Shown here piece by piece: positions 46,509 through 54,108 of a DNA stretch of 64,000 nucleotides. Origin of the DNA: Azospirillum brasilense (GTDB lineage Bacteria; Pseudomonadota; Alphaproteobacteria; Azospirillales; Azospirillaceae). The first letter of the stretch is position 1. Every line of letters begins with the position of its first letter. The translations under genes and the position numbers were made by a program. The notes below the pieces were generated by a model, which saw only the letters and a program-made list of their open reading frames with translations, did no database searches and was not told where the DNA came from. The stretch lies in NCBI RefSeq assembly GCF_005222205.1, contig NZ_CP032345.1, positions 1,119,001 to 1,183,000 of the forward strand, written 5' to 3'.

Positions 46509-46674
46509 CGCGGCGTCGTCTCCGTCCGGTGAAGTCCCGGCTACGAACTATGGGGACCCGCGGTCCCGTGGTCCAGCGCCGATGCGGCTTTTGGGAAGTC
46601 CTTGACGGATCGGGGCCGCCGGTGTTTGTGGTCTTCCCCATACGCAACCGAATGGATGGGGAGCCCGACAGGCC

Positions 46675-47454
46675 ATGGCCGGCACCGTGACCCTGACCCG
46701 CGATGGCGTCGTCGCCACGCTGACCCTCAGCAACCCCGACAAGCTGAACGCCTTCGACAAGCCGATGTGGCAGGCGCTGATCCCGCTGCTGCGCCGGCTC
46801 GGCGCCGACGACACGGTGCGCGCGGTGGTGCTGCGCGGGGCCGGCGGGCGGGCCTTCAGCCCCGGCGCCGACATCTCCGAATTCGAGACGGAGCGCAACA
46901 GCCCCGAACAGGGCGCCGACTACGGCGTGCTGATGGACGAGGGGCTGACCCTGCTGCGCGAGTTGCCGCACCCGACGCTGGCGGCCATCCAGGGCGCCTG
47001 CTGCGGCATCGGGCTGGCCGTCGCGCTGGCCTGCGACCTGCGGGTCTGCACGGCGAACAGCCGCTTCGGCGTGCCGGTCAGCCGGCTCGGCATCTCCATG
47101 GCGTTGCCGGAGTTGAAGCTGCTCCACGACATCGCGGGCGGCCCGGCGGCGCTGGAAATCCTGCTGGAGGGCCGCGTCTTCGGCGCGGAGGAGGCCAAGG
47201 ACAAGCGGCTGGTCCACCGCCTCGTGACCGATGAAGCCTTCGAGGGCGAGATCGCCGCGACCTGCGAACGCATCGCCGGGGGCGCCCCGCTGGCCGCCCG
47301 GCTGCACAAGCAGTTCGTCCGCCGCCTGTCCGACCCCGCCCCGCTGTCGGAGGCGGAGATCGCCGAATGCTACCACTGCTTCGGCACGGAGGATTTCCGC
47401 GAGGGCTACCGGGCGTTCCTGGAGAAACGCAAACCGGTCTTCAAGGGACGGTGA
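46675..47454 (+). CDS. enoyl-CoA hydratase/isomerase family protein
   Basis: 259 residues, crotonase fold. N-terminal TLTLSNPDKLNAFDKPMW, oxyanion-hole segments GGRAFSPGADISEF (~residue 60) and ACCGIGLAVALACDLRVC (~108-125), then the VPVSRLGISM stretch. Members hydrate or isomerise acyl-CoA thioesters; the exact substrate is unclear and the first catalytic Glu is not obvious at its usual place (VSRLGI), so an isomerase-type role is possible. Upstream 166 bp contains the promoter shared with the divergent binding protein. Confidence 0.9.
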   Translation: MAGTVTLTRDGVVATLTLSNPDKLNAFDKPMWQALIPLLRRLGADDTVRAVVLRGAGGRAFSPGADISEFETERNSPEQGADYGVLMDEGLTLLRELPHPTLAAIQGACCGIGLAVALACDLRVCTANSRFGVPVSRLGISMALPELKLLHDIAGGPAALEILLEGRVFGAEEAKDKRLVHRLVTDEAFEGEIAATCERIAGGAPLAARLHKQFVRRLSDPAPLSEAEIAECYHCFGTEDFREGYRAFLEKRKPVFKGR

Positions 47455-47568
47455 GCGCCCGCGCATGCCAGGGTTCACCCCATAGCGATGGTTTCCGGAC
47501 GGGGGAAGTCCAGATTGGGAAGGTTGCCTCCCCCGCCCCACCGCACCGTCCCCGCTATGCCTCCCGCC

Positions 47569-49008
47569 ATGCCCCGCGCCACCCGCTACATTCCCTTCAT
47601 CATCGCCTGCGCCCTGTTCATGGAGAATCTGGACGCGACGGTGATTGCCACCGCGCTGCCGGAGATCGCGCGGTCGATGGGCGAGGACCCGCTGCGCCTC
47701 AGCCTCGCCATGACCTCCTACATGCTGGCGCTGGCGGTGTTCCTGCCGGTCAGCGGCTGGATGGCCGACCGCTACGGGACGCGGACGGTCTTCGCCGCGG
47801 CCATCGGGGTGTTCACCGTCGGCTCGATCCTCTGCGGCCAGTCGGACGGGCTGTACGAGCTGGTGGGCGCGCGCATCGTCCAGGGGCTGGGCGGGGCGAT
47901 GATGGTGCCGGTGGGGCGGCTGATCCTGCTGAAGACGGTGCCCAAGGAGAAGCTGGTCGCCGCCATGGCCCAGATGACCCTGCCGGCGCTGATCGGCCCG
48001 GCGCTGGGGCCGCTGGTCGGCGGCTTCATCGCCACCTACGCCTCGTGGCGCTGGATCTTCTACATCAACGTGCCGATCGGGCTGATCGGGATCGCGCTGG
48101 TGCTGACCCTGATCCCCAACGTGCGGGAGAGCGAGCGCGACCCCTTCGACGGCCGCGGCTTCATGCTGAGCGCGCTGGCCCTGGCCGCGCTGATGTTCGG
48201 GCTGGAGAATGTCGGCCGCGGCGTGCTGCCGCCCGCCGCGGTCGCCGGGGTGCTGGGGCTGGGCTTCGCCGCCGCGTGGCTGTACCTGCGCCACGCCCGC
48301 GGGATGGAGCGGCCGGTGCTCGACCCCTCGCTGCTGCGGCTGCCGACCTACTTCGCCTCGGTCATGGGCGGCACGCTGTTCCGCATCGGCATCGGCGCCG
48401 TGCCCTTCCTGATGCCGCTGATGCTCCAGGTCGGCTTCGGGCGCACGCCGTTTGAGTCCGGGGCGCTGACTTTCGCCGGGGCCGCCGGGGCGCTGACCAT
48501 GAAGGCGCTGGCCGGGCCGATCCTGCGCCGGCTGGGCTTCCGCCGGGTGCTGACCGCCAACGCGCTGCTCAGCGGCCTGATCCTGGCGAGCTACGCCGCA
48601 TTCCGGCCCGAGACGGCGCACTGGGTCATCCTGGGCGCGCTGCTGATGGGCGGCTTCTTCCGCTCGCTGCAGTTCACCGGCCTGAACAGTCTGGCCTACG
48701 CCGAGGTGCCCAAGGAATGCCTGAGCCGCGCCAACACGCTGGCCAGCGTCATGCAGCAGGTCTCGCTCAGCCTGGGCGTCGCGGTCGGGGCGACGGTTCT
48801 GCACCTGACGCAGAGCGTCACCGGCGGCCCCGGCGCGGCGCTGACGCCCACCGACTTCGTGCCGGCCTTCCTGACGGTCGGCGGGATGGCCTGCGTCTCG
48901 GCCCTGTTCTTCCTGCGGCTGCCGCCCGACGCCGGCGCGGAGATCAGCGGCCACCGCGCCCGCGCGCGGGCCAAGGAGCCGCCCCGCGCGCTCGAAGCCG
49001 CCGACTGA
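47569..49008 (+). CDS. MFS drug exporter, DHA2 (EmrB/QacA) type
   Basis: 479 residues with ~14 hydrophobic spans. Motif FMENLDATVIATALPEIARS in span 1 (motif D1) and GWMADRYGTRTVF (motif A) mark the DHA2 14-span family of proton-coupled exporters. IIPTLRGP-like LIGPALGPLVGG (motif C) supports export. No membrane-fusion partner is adjacent. Start uncertain: ATG at 47569, 47557 or the far upstream 47488; no clear Shine-Dalgarno precedes any. Substrate unknown. Confidence 0.92.
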   Translation: MPRATRYIPFIIACALFMENLDATVIATALPEIARSMGEDPLRLSLAMTSYMLALAVFLPVSGWMADRYGTRTVFAAAIGVFTVGSILCGQSDGLYELVGARIVQGLGGAMMVPVGRLILLKTVPKEKLVAAMAQMTLPALIGPALGPLVGGFIATYASWRWIFYINVPIGLIGIALVLTLIPNVRESERDPFDGRGFMLSALALAALMFGLENVGRGVLPPAAVAGVLGLGFAAAWLYLRHARGMERPVLDPSLLRLPTYFASVMGGTLFRIGIGAVPFLMPLMLQVGFGRTPFESGALTFAGAAGALTMKALAGPILRRLGFRRVLTANALLSGLILASYAAFRPETAHWVILGALLMGGFFRSLQFTGLNSLAYAEVPKECLSRANTLASVMQQVSLSLGVAVGATVLHLTQSVTGGPGAALTPTDFVPAFLTVGGMACVSALFFLRLPPDAGAEISGHRARARAKEPPRALEAAD

Positions 49009-49035
49009 ACTTCAAGCGGGTCGGCCACGGCCGGA

Positions 49036-49281
49036 TCAGCGGTCTTCCCAGTCCGGCTCGTCGGCCTTGAGAAGCTCCAGGAGGCGGGCGACCCGGCCGG
49101 AGGGCGGGTGCCGCGTCGCCTCCCCCATGTAGTCGTCGGCGCCGGTCCAGCTGGTGGCCTCCATCAATTCGGCGGGCGTCGCGCCCGTCCCGATGATGCT
49201 GGCGATGCGCATGTCGTCCAGACGCCCGCAGATGTCGATCACCTGATCGCGGCTGAGCGCCGGCTGATGCTGATCGGGCAT
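49036..49281 (-). CDS. small hypothetical protein (81 aa)
   Basis: 81 residues, acidic, helical, no membrane span. ALSRDQVIDICGRLDDMRIASIIGTGATPAELMEA is the longest conserved-looking part; the tail is PPSGRVARLLELLKADEPDWEDR. AAGGAGGG lies 7 bases before the ATG, an excellent site. Convergent with the exporter, 27 bp apart. No family recognised by me. Confidence 0.75.
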   Translation of the reverse strand: MPDQHQPALSRDQVIDICGRLDDMRIASIIGTGATPAELMEATSWTGADDYMGEATRHPPSGRVARLLELLKADEPDWEDR

Positions 49282-49701
49282 TCGGAATCCCTCCTTCCCA
49301 AATCCGCGTCACACCCGATTAGCGGCCCGTCTGTCGTCCCGTGCAACGGCGCAAGGGGGGAAGCCCCGCCGCAACAAGGGGGATGCGCCGTCCCGGAGTT
49401 TGCTGGCCCGAGTCTCGTCCTGTTGCGCCGGCCCTCGATTGTCCTCCGAGCAAATCCAGCGCGGCACCGTCGTCCTTCGGTTGCGGGAACGGCAAAAATC
49501 TCACAATGCGGGATAAACAAATGTGCGCTCTTCGCAGCACAAAGGAAAATTCTTACCAAGCTTGGCTCTTTTTCGTGCGGTGAGCCTTTGGTTGGGGGTG
49601 CGTTCGCCGCGCGTTCCCGGTATAAATGAGCATGGCGGCTATGCGCCGTCTTCAAGAATGAACGGGAGGCTCCCCGCCAGGGCGCGGGCAGCAAGACAGG
49701 C
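49282..49701. other. intergenic region without recognisable gene
   Basis: About 420 bp between the divergent 81-residue gene and the LysR gene. The right half (about 49490-49570) is AT-richer than the rest of the window and is the likely promoter area. No ribosome-site-backed frame or stable terminator is visible. Confidence 0.5.
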
Positions 49702-50595
49702 ATGATGGACTGGGACAAGCTTCGGGTCTTCCACGCCGTGGCCGAGGCTGGAAGTTTCACGCACGCCGGCGAGACGCTGAACCTCAGCCAGTCGGCGGTC
49801 AGCCGGCAGATCAGCGCGCTGGAGGAGAGCCTCGGCGTGCCGCTGTTTCACCGGCACGCGCGCGGCCTGATCCTGACCGAGCAGGGCGAGCTTCTTCACC
49901 GCACCGCCCGCGACGTCTTCGCCAAGCTGTCGATGACCGAAGCGATGCTGACCGAAAGCCGGGAGCATCCGAAGGGTCCGCTGCGCGTGACCACCACGGT
50001 GGCCTTCGGCTCGACCTGGCTGACTCCGCGCGTCAACGAGTTCCTGTCGATCTACCCGGACATCCAGCTCACCCTGCTGATCGACGACAACGAGCTGGAT
50101 CTGGCGATGCGCGAGGCGGACATCGCCATCCGCATGAACACGCCGCGCCAGCCCGACCTGATCCAGCGCCACCTGATGTCGGTGCATTTCCATCTCTACG
50201 CCCATCAGGAGTATCTGAAGAAGCGCGGCGCCCCGAAGATCCCCGCCGACCTGGACGGGCACGACATCGTCGCCTACCCGCCGGACGTCCGCGCGCCCAT
50301 CGCCAACGTCAACTGGATCAACGAGGTGGGCGACCCGGCTCCGGGCGTGCGCAAGCCGATCCTCCAGGTGAACAGCATCTACGCCATGTACCGCGCCGTG
50401 GAGAGCGGCCTGGGCATCGCCGCCCTGCCCGACTTCCTGGTGGACGGCAGCAAGGAGCTGACGCGCGTCCTGCCCGACGTGGACGGCCCGAAGGTCGACG
50501 CCTATTTCGTCTACGCCGAGGAGCTGCGCCATTCCAAGCGCATCGCGGTGTTCCGCGACTTCCTGGTGAAGAAGGTGGCGGAGTCGGCCTTCTGA
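49702..50595 (+). CDS. LysR family transcriptional regulator
   Basis: 297 residues. N-terminal helix-turn-helix: AGSFTHAGETLNLSQSAVSRQISALEESLGVPLFHRHARG (residues ~16-55), then the two-lobed effector domain from residue ~92 (LRVTTTVAFGSTWLTPRV). It resembles the GcvA/PecT-like group. No obvious divergent target gene; the nearest are the 81-residue gene and the downstream sRNA candidate. Two terminators follow the stop. Confidence 0.93.
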   Translation: MMDWDKLRVFHAVAEAGSFTHAGETLNLSQSAVSRQISALEESLGVPLFHRHARGLILTEQGELLHRTARDVFAKLSMTEAMLTESREHPKGPLRVTTTVAFGSTWLTPRVNEFLSIYPDIQLTLLIDDNELDLAMREADIAIRMNTPRQPDLIQRHLMSVHFHLYAHQEYLKKRGAPKIPADLDGHDIVAYPPDVRAPIANVNWINEVGDPAPGVRKPILQVNSIYAMYRAVESGLGIAALPDFLVDGSKELTRVLPDVDGPKVDAYFVYAEELRHSKRIAVFRDFLVKKVAESAF

Positions 50596-50613
50596 ACCCG
50601 CCCAGTCATTGTG

Positions 50614-50640
50614 CAGGCACGCAACTGCCTGTTTTTGTTG
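50614..50640 (+). terminator. first terminator after the LysR gene
   Basis: CAGGCA (50614-50619) pairs with TGCCTG (50626-50631) around CGCAAC, followed by TTTTT. Begins 18 bp past the stop. Confidence 0.8.
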
Positions 50641-50643
50641 CAC

Positions 50644-50680
50644 AGGCGCCCGTCCAGCCATGCCGGGCGCCTTTCTTTTT
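50644..50680 (+). terminator. second terminator after the LysR gene
   Basis: AGGCGCCCG (50644-50652) and CGGGCGCCT (50664-50672) form a 9-bp stem followed by TTCTTTTT. Together with the stem at 50614 it gives a tandem stop. Confidence 0.85.
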
Positions 50681-50879
50681 GTACGGATTGTACCGAAACC
50701 CGCCCTGCATCTTTGCAATCCGGTTGCCGCTTTCTGTGCGAGGGCACCTACCCTTCGGCGCCATACGCCTCCGCACGCCAATTTCCTGCGTCTTTTCAAG
50801 ACGTTACAAGCTATGCGGTTCTCGCATGGCCGAATTGGATATTTGGGGATGGAATCCTTTGGGCAGAATGGTCAAATCT

Positions 50880-51026
50880 TGGGCGTTGGATGTTGCGCCG
50901 CAGCATCCGGCGTTTCGTCCCGGAAGCCCGCTTCCGGGGTTGGGTCCTCGGACCCAGCGTCTCCCAGACGTGAAGCCTCCCTGTTCAACTCGCCGCTAGC
51001 CCACTGGGTTAGCGGCAGTTTTTTTG
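50880..51026 (+). ncRNA. candidate structured small RNA with intrinsic terminator
   Basis: No protein frame is convincing, yet the 3' end is a textbook terminator and the segment holds a string of hairpins: GGATGTTGC/GCAGCATCC (50888-50908), CCCGGAAG/CTTCCGGG (50919-50938, loop CCCG), TGGGTC/GACCCA (50941-50956), CGTCT/AGACG (50958-50970, loop CCC), then an unpaired stretch with CCTCCC and CTGTTCAACTC, and finally the terminator stem. CCTCCC could pair with Shine-Dalgarno sequences, as in alphaproteobacterial sRNAs with CUCC loops. It lies between two terminators of the LysR gene and a minus-strand lipoprotein gene. The 5' end is not fixed and could be as far up as ~50700. Confidence 0.5.
50992..51025 (+). 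terminator. strong rho-independent terminator of the sRNA candidate
   Basis: GCCGCTAGCCC (50992-51002) pairs with GGGTTAGCGGC (51006-51016, one G-T pair), followed by AG and seven T. Nothing protein-coding on the plus strand ends just upstream, so it most likely ends an RNA gene. Confidence 0.85.
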
Positions 51027-51066
51027 TCGGGACGGACAGACGGCTTGGATGGGATCGGCGGCCGCA

Positions 51067-51462
51067 TCATCGGACGCCGGGCAACCGGGCACCCTCGCGC
51101 GCGTAAATCTGGCGCGGCACGCAAAATTCGTCGAGTTGCACCACCACGGCTCCAGGCTGGCTGTTCAAGCCCACCCAGGCATCGTAGCCGACGATGTCCC
51201 CCGGTATGTTGCGATACAGGCCATAGGCGAGATAGCGGACGTCGGACACCGGTATCCGCACCCCGGCGAGGGAGGAGGCGACGGCCCCGTTGCAGCGGTT
51301 CGGGCTCAGCCGATCCAACGCATCCACCGCGCCGGGCTCGGGAGCGGCCTGCGGCGGCGGGCTCAACCCGGCGCAGGCGGCTACGAGGACCAGCGACGCC
51401 AGGGCGCCACTCCGCAGACTCCCGCGGAGGCACCCCGCCGTTCTGACCGTTCCGTCCCTCAT
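51067..51462 (-). CDS. small lipoprotein, unknown
   Basis: 131 residues. Signal peptide with lipobox LVAAC (Cys ~29), a Pro-rich spacer, then a globular part with RCNGAVASSLAGVRIPVSDVRYLAYGLYRNIPGDIVGYDAWVGLN. A few cysteines (RC and FCV) may form a disulfide. GGGAGG is 8 bases before the ATG at 51462. No family recognised; probably outer-membrane anchored. Confidence 0.75.
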   Translation of the reverse strand: MRDGTVRTAGCLRGSLRSGALASLVLVAACAGLSPPPQAAPEPGAVDALDRLSPNRCNGAVASSLAGVRIPVSDVRYLAYGLYRNIPGDIVGYDAWVGLNSQPGAVVVQLDEFCVPRQIYAREGARLPGVR

Positions 51463-51557
51463 CGAACCATCCTCCCGCATGCCGTTTTCCGCGTTCTCTC
51501 GGGTCAACAAGCGGGAGCAGATCCCGTGCCGGCGCATCACCTCTCAGCCGACCCGCC

Positions 51558-52073
51558 TCAATCCACCACCTTGATGCCCTTCGGGCGGCTCGTTTCGGTC
51601 GGCAGATGGTCGGCGGACAGGACACGCTGGTAGGTGCCGTTCGTCTGCACCATCACGCGCTGGCCGGGACCGAAGATCGGCTCGTTGGTCGCCTGCTCCT
51701 GCACGATGGTGATCGTGCGGCCCGTGGCCAGCGTCACCACATACTCGATTCCGGTGCGATCCGAGATCGCCTGCTCGGCCACGGCGCCGGCCACGGCGCC
51801 CACCAGCGCACCGCCCAGGATCGCCGCCACGTTGCCGGAGCCCTTGCCGACGTTGGACATCGCCAACCCGCCCGCGGCGGCGCCGACCACTCCGCCGGCC
51901 CCCGTGTTCTGGCCCTGGATGTCCACCGGGCGGCTCGCCATGACGGTGCCGAACTCGACCGAGGTCGCGTGGCCGACGTCCCGGTAGCTGTAGCGGTTCT
52001 GGCTCTGGCTGGCGCAGGCGCCAAGCGACAGGGCCGTAACGCCCAGCATCGCCGCGGCCAAGCCACGCTTCAT
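51558..52073 (-). CDS. SlyB-like outer membrane lipoprotein, glycine-zipper
   Basis: 171 residues. Lipobox LSLGAC (Cys ~21). Residues ~60-110 are a glycine-zipper 2TM repeat (GVVGAAAGGLAM and GGALVGAVAGAVAE), followed by a SlyB/Pcp-like beta domain with YVVTLATGRTITIVQEQ and GQRVMVQTNG. SlyB in other bacteria associates with BAM and stabilises the outer membrane under stress. The ATG at 52073 is favoured; the earlier one adds non-conserved residues. Confidence 0.88.
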   Translation of the reverse strand: MKRGLAAAMLGVTALSLGACASQSQNRYSYRDVGHATSVEFGTVMASRPVDIQGQNTGAGGVVGAAAGGLAMSNVGKGSGNVAAILGGALVGAVAGAVAEQAISDRTGIEYVVTLATGRTITIVQEQATNEPIFGPGQRVMVQTNGTYQRVLSADHLPTETSRPKGIKVVD

Positions 52074-52278
52074 GGTCCGCCGGGCATTCGTTTCTTGATT
52101 GGAAAAGAGCATCGCACCCTCATGCACGCACTGCGCGGCGCTTGGAACCAAGCGCCACCGCGGCGAGCATGGCCGGACAACAGGATGATGTCCATGCGAG
52201 AATGCGTCGTTGTGGAGCCGATGACGGGAAGCCCGCTCCCCTCAAGGTCAAGCGGACCAGGTCAAACGGCCCGGCCGG

Positions 52279-52665
52279 TCACCAGCCTCCGTAGAACCTT
52301 ACGCTCGGCCCCGGATAGGGGCGCGGTCCCCAGTCGTTCCGCCAAGCACGGTGATGGTGATGACGGGGCGGCGGCCCCCAGTAGGGGGGCGGGGCGACCA
52401 CGATGGGCGGCGGCGGGCGGTAGCCCGGCACGACGATCACCCGGCTTCCCGGCGGCGGCACGATCACCGAGGGCCCGCCATAGGGAGGACCGCCATACCA
52501 GGTTCCGCGGTCGCGCGGGCCGTGCGCGTCCGCCGCCGTCGGCAGAACGGCCAGCGCCAGCGCCCCGGCGATGCCCAGCACCGCCATGCGGGCCGTCGGG
52601 CGGACGGACGCGGCCACGCCCCGGGAGCGGATGCGGTGGAGAAACGTGGGGATCAGCGCGCTCAT
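52279..52665 (-). CDS. secreted Pro/Gly/His-rich protein
   Basis: 128 residues. Signal peptide ending LPTAADA (cut near residue 47), after which the mature chain is low-complexity: PPPYWGPPPRHHHHR, PPYGGP repeats, many Tyr and Trp, ending VRFYGGW. Such short periplasmic proteins are frequent in alphaproteobacteria, with no known function; metal binding through the His run is possible. GGAAGG precedes the ATG at 52665. Confidence 0.7.
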   Translation of the reverse strand: MSALIPTFLHRIRSRGVAASVRPTARMAVLGIAGALALAVLPTAADAHGPRDRGTWYGGPPYGGPSVIVPPPGSRVIVVPGYRPPPPIVVAPPPYWGPPPRHHHHRAWRNDWGPRPYPGPSVRFYGGW

Positions 52666-52796
52666 GCCGGCCTTCCTTCGCAGGGTCCGGCGGCGCCCGT
52701 CGACCCAAGTCCACTGACCCAAGTCCATGGACCGAAGTCCGGCGCCGCCACACCGGAATGAACAGGCGGCACCGCCGGACTATTCCAGGACGGGCC

Positions 52797-53636
52797 TCAA
52801 TGGCTCATCAGGACCGGGACCGTCATGTGCTCCAGCATGTAGCGGGTCATGCCGCCCAGCACCTGCTCGCGCAGCCGCGACCGGCCATAGGCCCCCATGA
52901 CCAGCAGGTCGCAGGACTCATCGGCGACCGTGTTCAGCAGCGTGTCGCCCGGATCGATCTGGTCGGTCACGATGTGGGTGGCTTCCACCCGGCAGCCGTG
53001 GCGCGACAGATGCTTGGCGATGTCCGCGCCCGGCTCGTCGCCGATGCCGGCGGGACCGGCCTTGGGATTGACGGCCATCACCACCACGCGCTTGGCGGCG
53101 GTCAGGATCGGCATGGCGTCGGCCACCGCGCGGGCCGCCTCGCGGCTGCCGTTCCAGGCGACCAGCACGCGCTCCCCGATGTGGGGGAAGGTGCCGGCGT
53201 AGGGCACGACCAGCAGCGGACGCCCGCATTCGAACACCAGATCCTGCGGCAGCGCGATCGGGCGGTCACGGTCGCGGTGCGGATCGGCCTGCCCGACCAC
53301 CACCACGTCGGCGTAGCGGCCATGCAGCGCCGCGCTGTCCGTCGGATGCCCATAGAGCACCCGCCATTCCGAGCGGTCGGTCAGGCCGTTGCGGCGCACC
53401 GCGTCGGCGAAGAGGGCTTCCGCCTTGGCGGTCTGGCTCTCGGTGTAGCCGCGCTGCATGGCGCGCACCTCGTCCGGCAGTTCGGCCTCGACATAACCGG
53501 GCAGGGTCAGCGGAACGACGGGGTAGAGGCCGGTGACGTGGCCGTCGGTGCGCGCGGCCAGTTGGGCGGCGGCATCGATTCGCGCCGCCGCGGCGTCGGT
53601 ATCGTCGACGACCACCAGCAAATCCTTGAGTGCCAT
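52797..53636 (-). CDS. universal stress protein, tandem UspA
   Basis: 279 residues made of two UspA domains. The first starts LKDLLVVVDDTDAAAARI and the second near residue 145 with ILVAW-type VLVAWNGSREAARAVADAM. ATP-binding motif GAYGRSRLREQVLGGMTRYM at the C-terminus follows the G-x2-G-x9-G(S/T) pattern. Cytosolic, stress- or oxygen-responsive in relatives. GGGAG precedes the ATG at 53636. Confidence 0.93.
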   Translation of the reverse strand: MALKDLLVVVDDTDAAAARIDAAAQLAARTDGHVTGLYPVVPLTLPGYVEAELPDEVRAMQRGYTESQTAKAEALFADAVRRNGLTDRSEWRVLYGHPTDSAALHGRYADVVVVGQADPHRDRDRPIALPQDLVFECGRPLLVVPYAGTFPHIGERVLVAWNGSREAARAVADAMPILTAAKRVVVMAVNPKAGPAGIGDEPGADIAKHLSRHGCRVEATHIVTDQIDPGDTLLNTVADESCDLLVMGAYGRSRLREQVLGGMTRYMLEHMTVPVLMSH

Positions 53637-54108
53637 GGCGATTCTCCCTCGCTCGCGCGGGTGGGCGATCGTGGTGCACCACCTCTTCTCGCGCATTGGT
53701 CGAAATTATAGCCCGCCACGGGCGGTTCTGACGACAATCAGAATGGAGAACGCTGGCATGCCGCATCCGCGCGCCCACCCGGCCCGGTCGCCGGCCTAGG
53801 ATTCGGCCGCCCATGGCCCGCGCCGGTCCCCCGCGATCACACCGGCAACCTGCCGTGGTCCGCCGCGGATCGGCACACGACCCGCCGGCCTGGACCGACG
53901 CCGATGCCACAAATCCAATCAACTTCCATCAAAACATCAACCGTGATTTGCACGAATACCCGAGTATGATGGTTGGCTTGGTCGTCCGGCAATTATAGTG
54001 GGGCGATGCTTTCGACCTTCTTCGGCGGCTTTGGTTTTGACGGGTGGGCATTCTTTCGCGTAAGTGTTGATCGTGGTTTTCCCAACGGTGTCTCGACCAT
54101 TCCCGCCC
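53637..54108. other. intergenic region without recognisable gene
   Basis: About 470 bp between the divergent Usp and EAL genes. A TTCTGA-N6-TCAGAA palindrome lies at 53726-53743, and three ATCAA motifs repeat at 53918, 53928 and 53936 near a locally AT-rich stretch; these are probably promoter or operator elements. No supported gene. Confidence 0.5.

Noticed and set aside
45895-48954. 1019-codon minus-strand frame over the enoyl-CoA hydratase and exporter genes
   Set aside because: Antisense to two conserved proteins; low-complexity Gln/His/Arg composition.
50700-51000. 6S RNA (ssrS) or tmRNA in the region before the 51 kb terminator
   Set aside because: One GAAGCCT match to 6S is too short; no 6S-like central bubble or tmRNA-like ends could be aligned by eye. 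Left as an unnamed sRNA candidate.
53726-53743. TTCTGA-N6-TCAGAA palindrome as an FNR or LexA site
   Set aside because: Arms match neither consensus; kept only as a possible unidentified operator in the gap entry.
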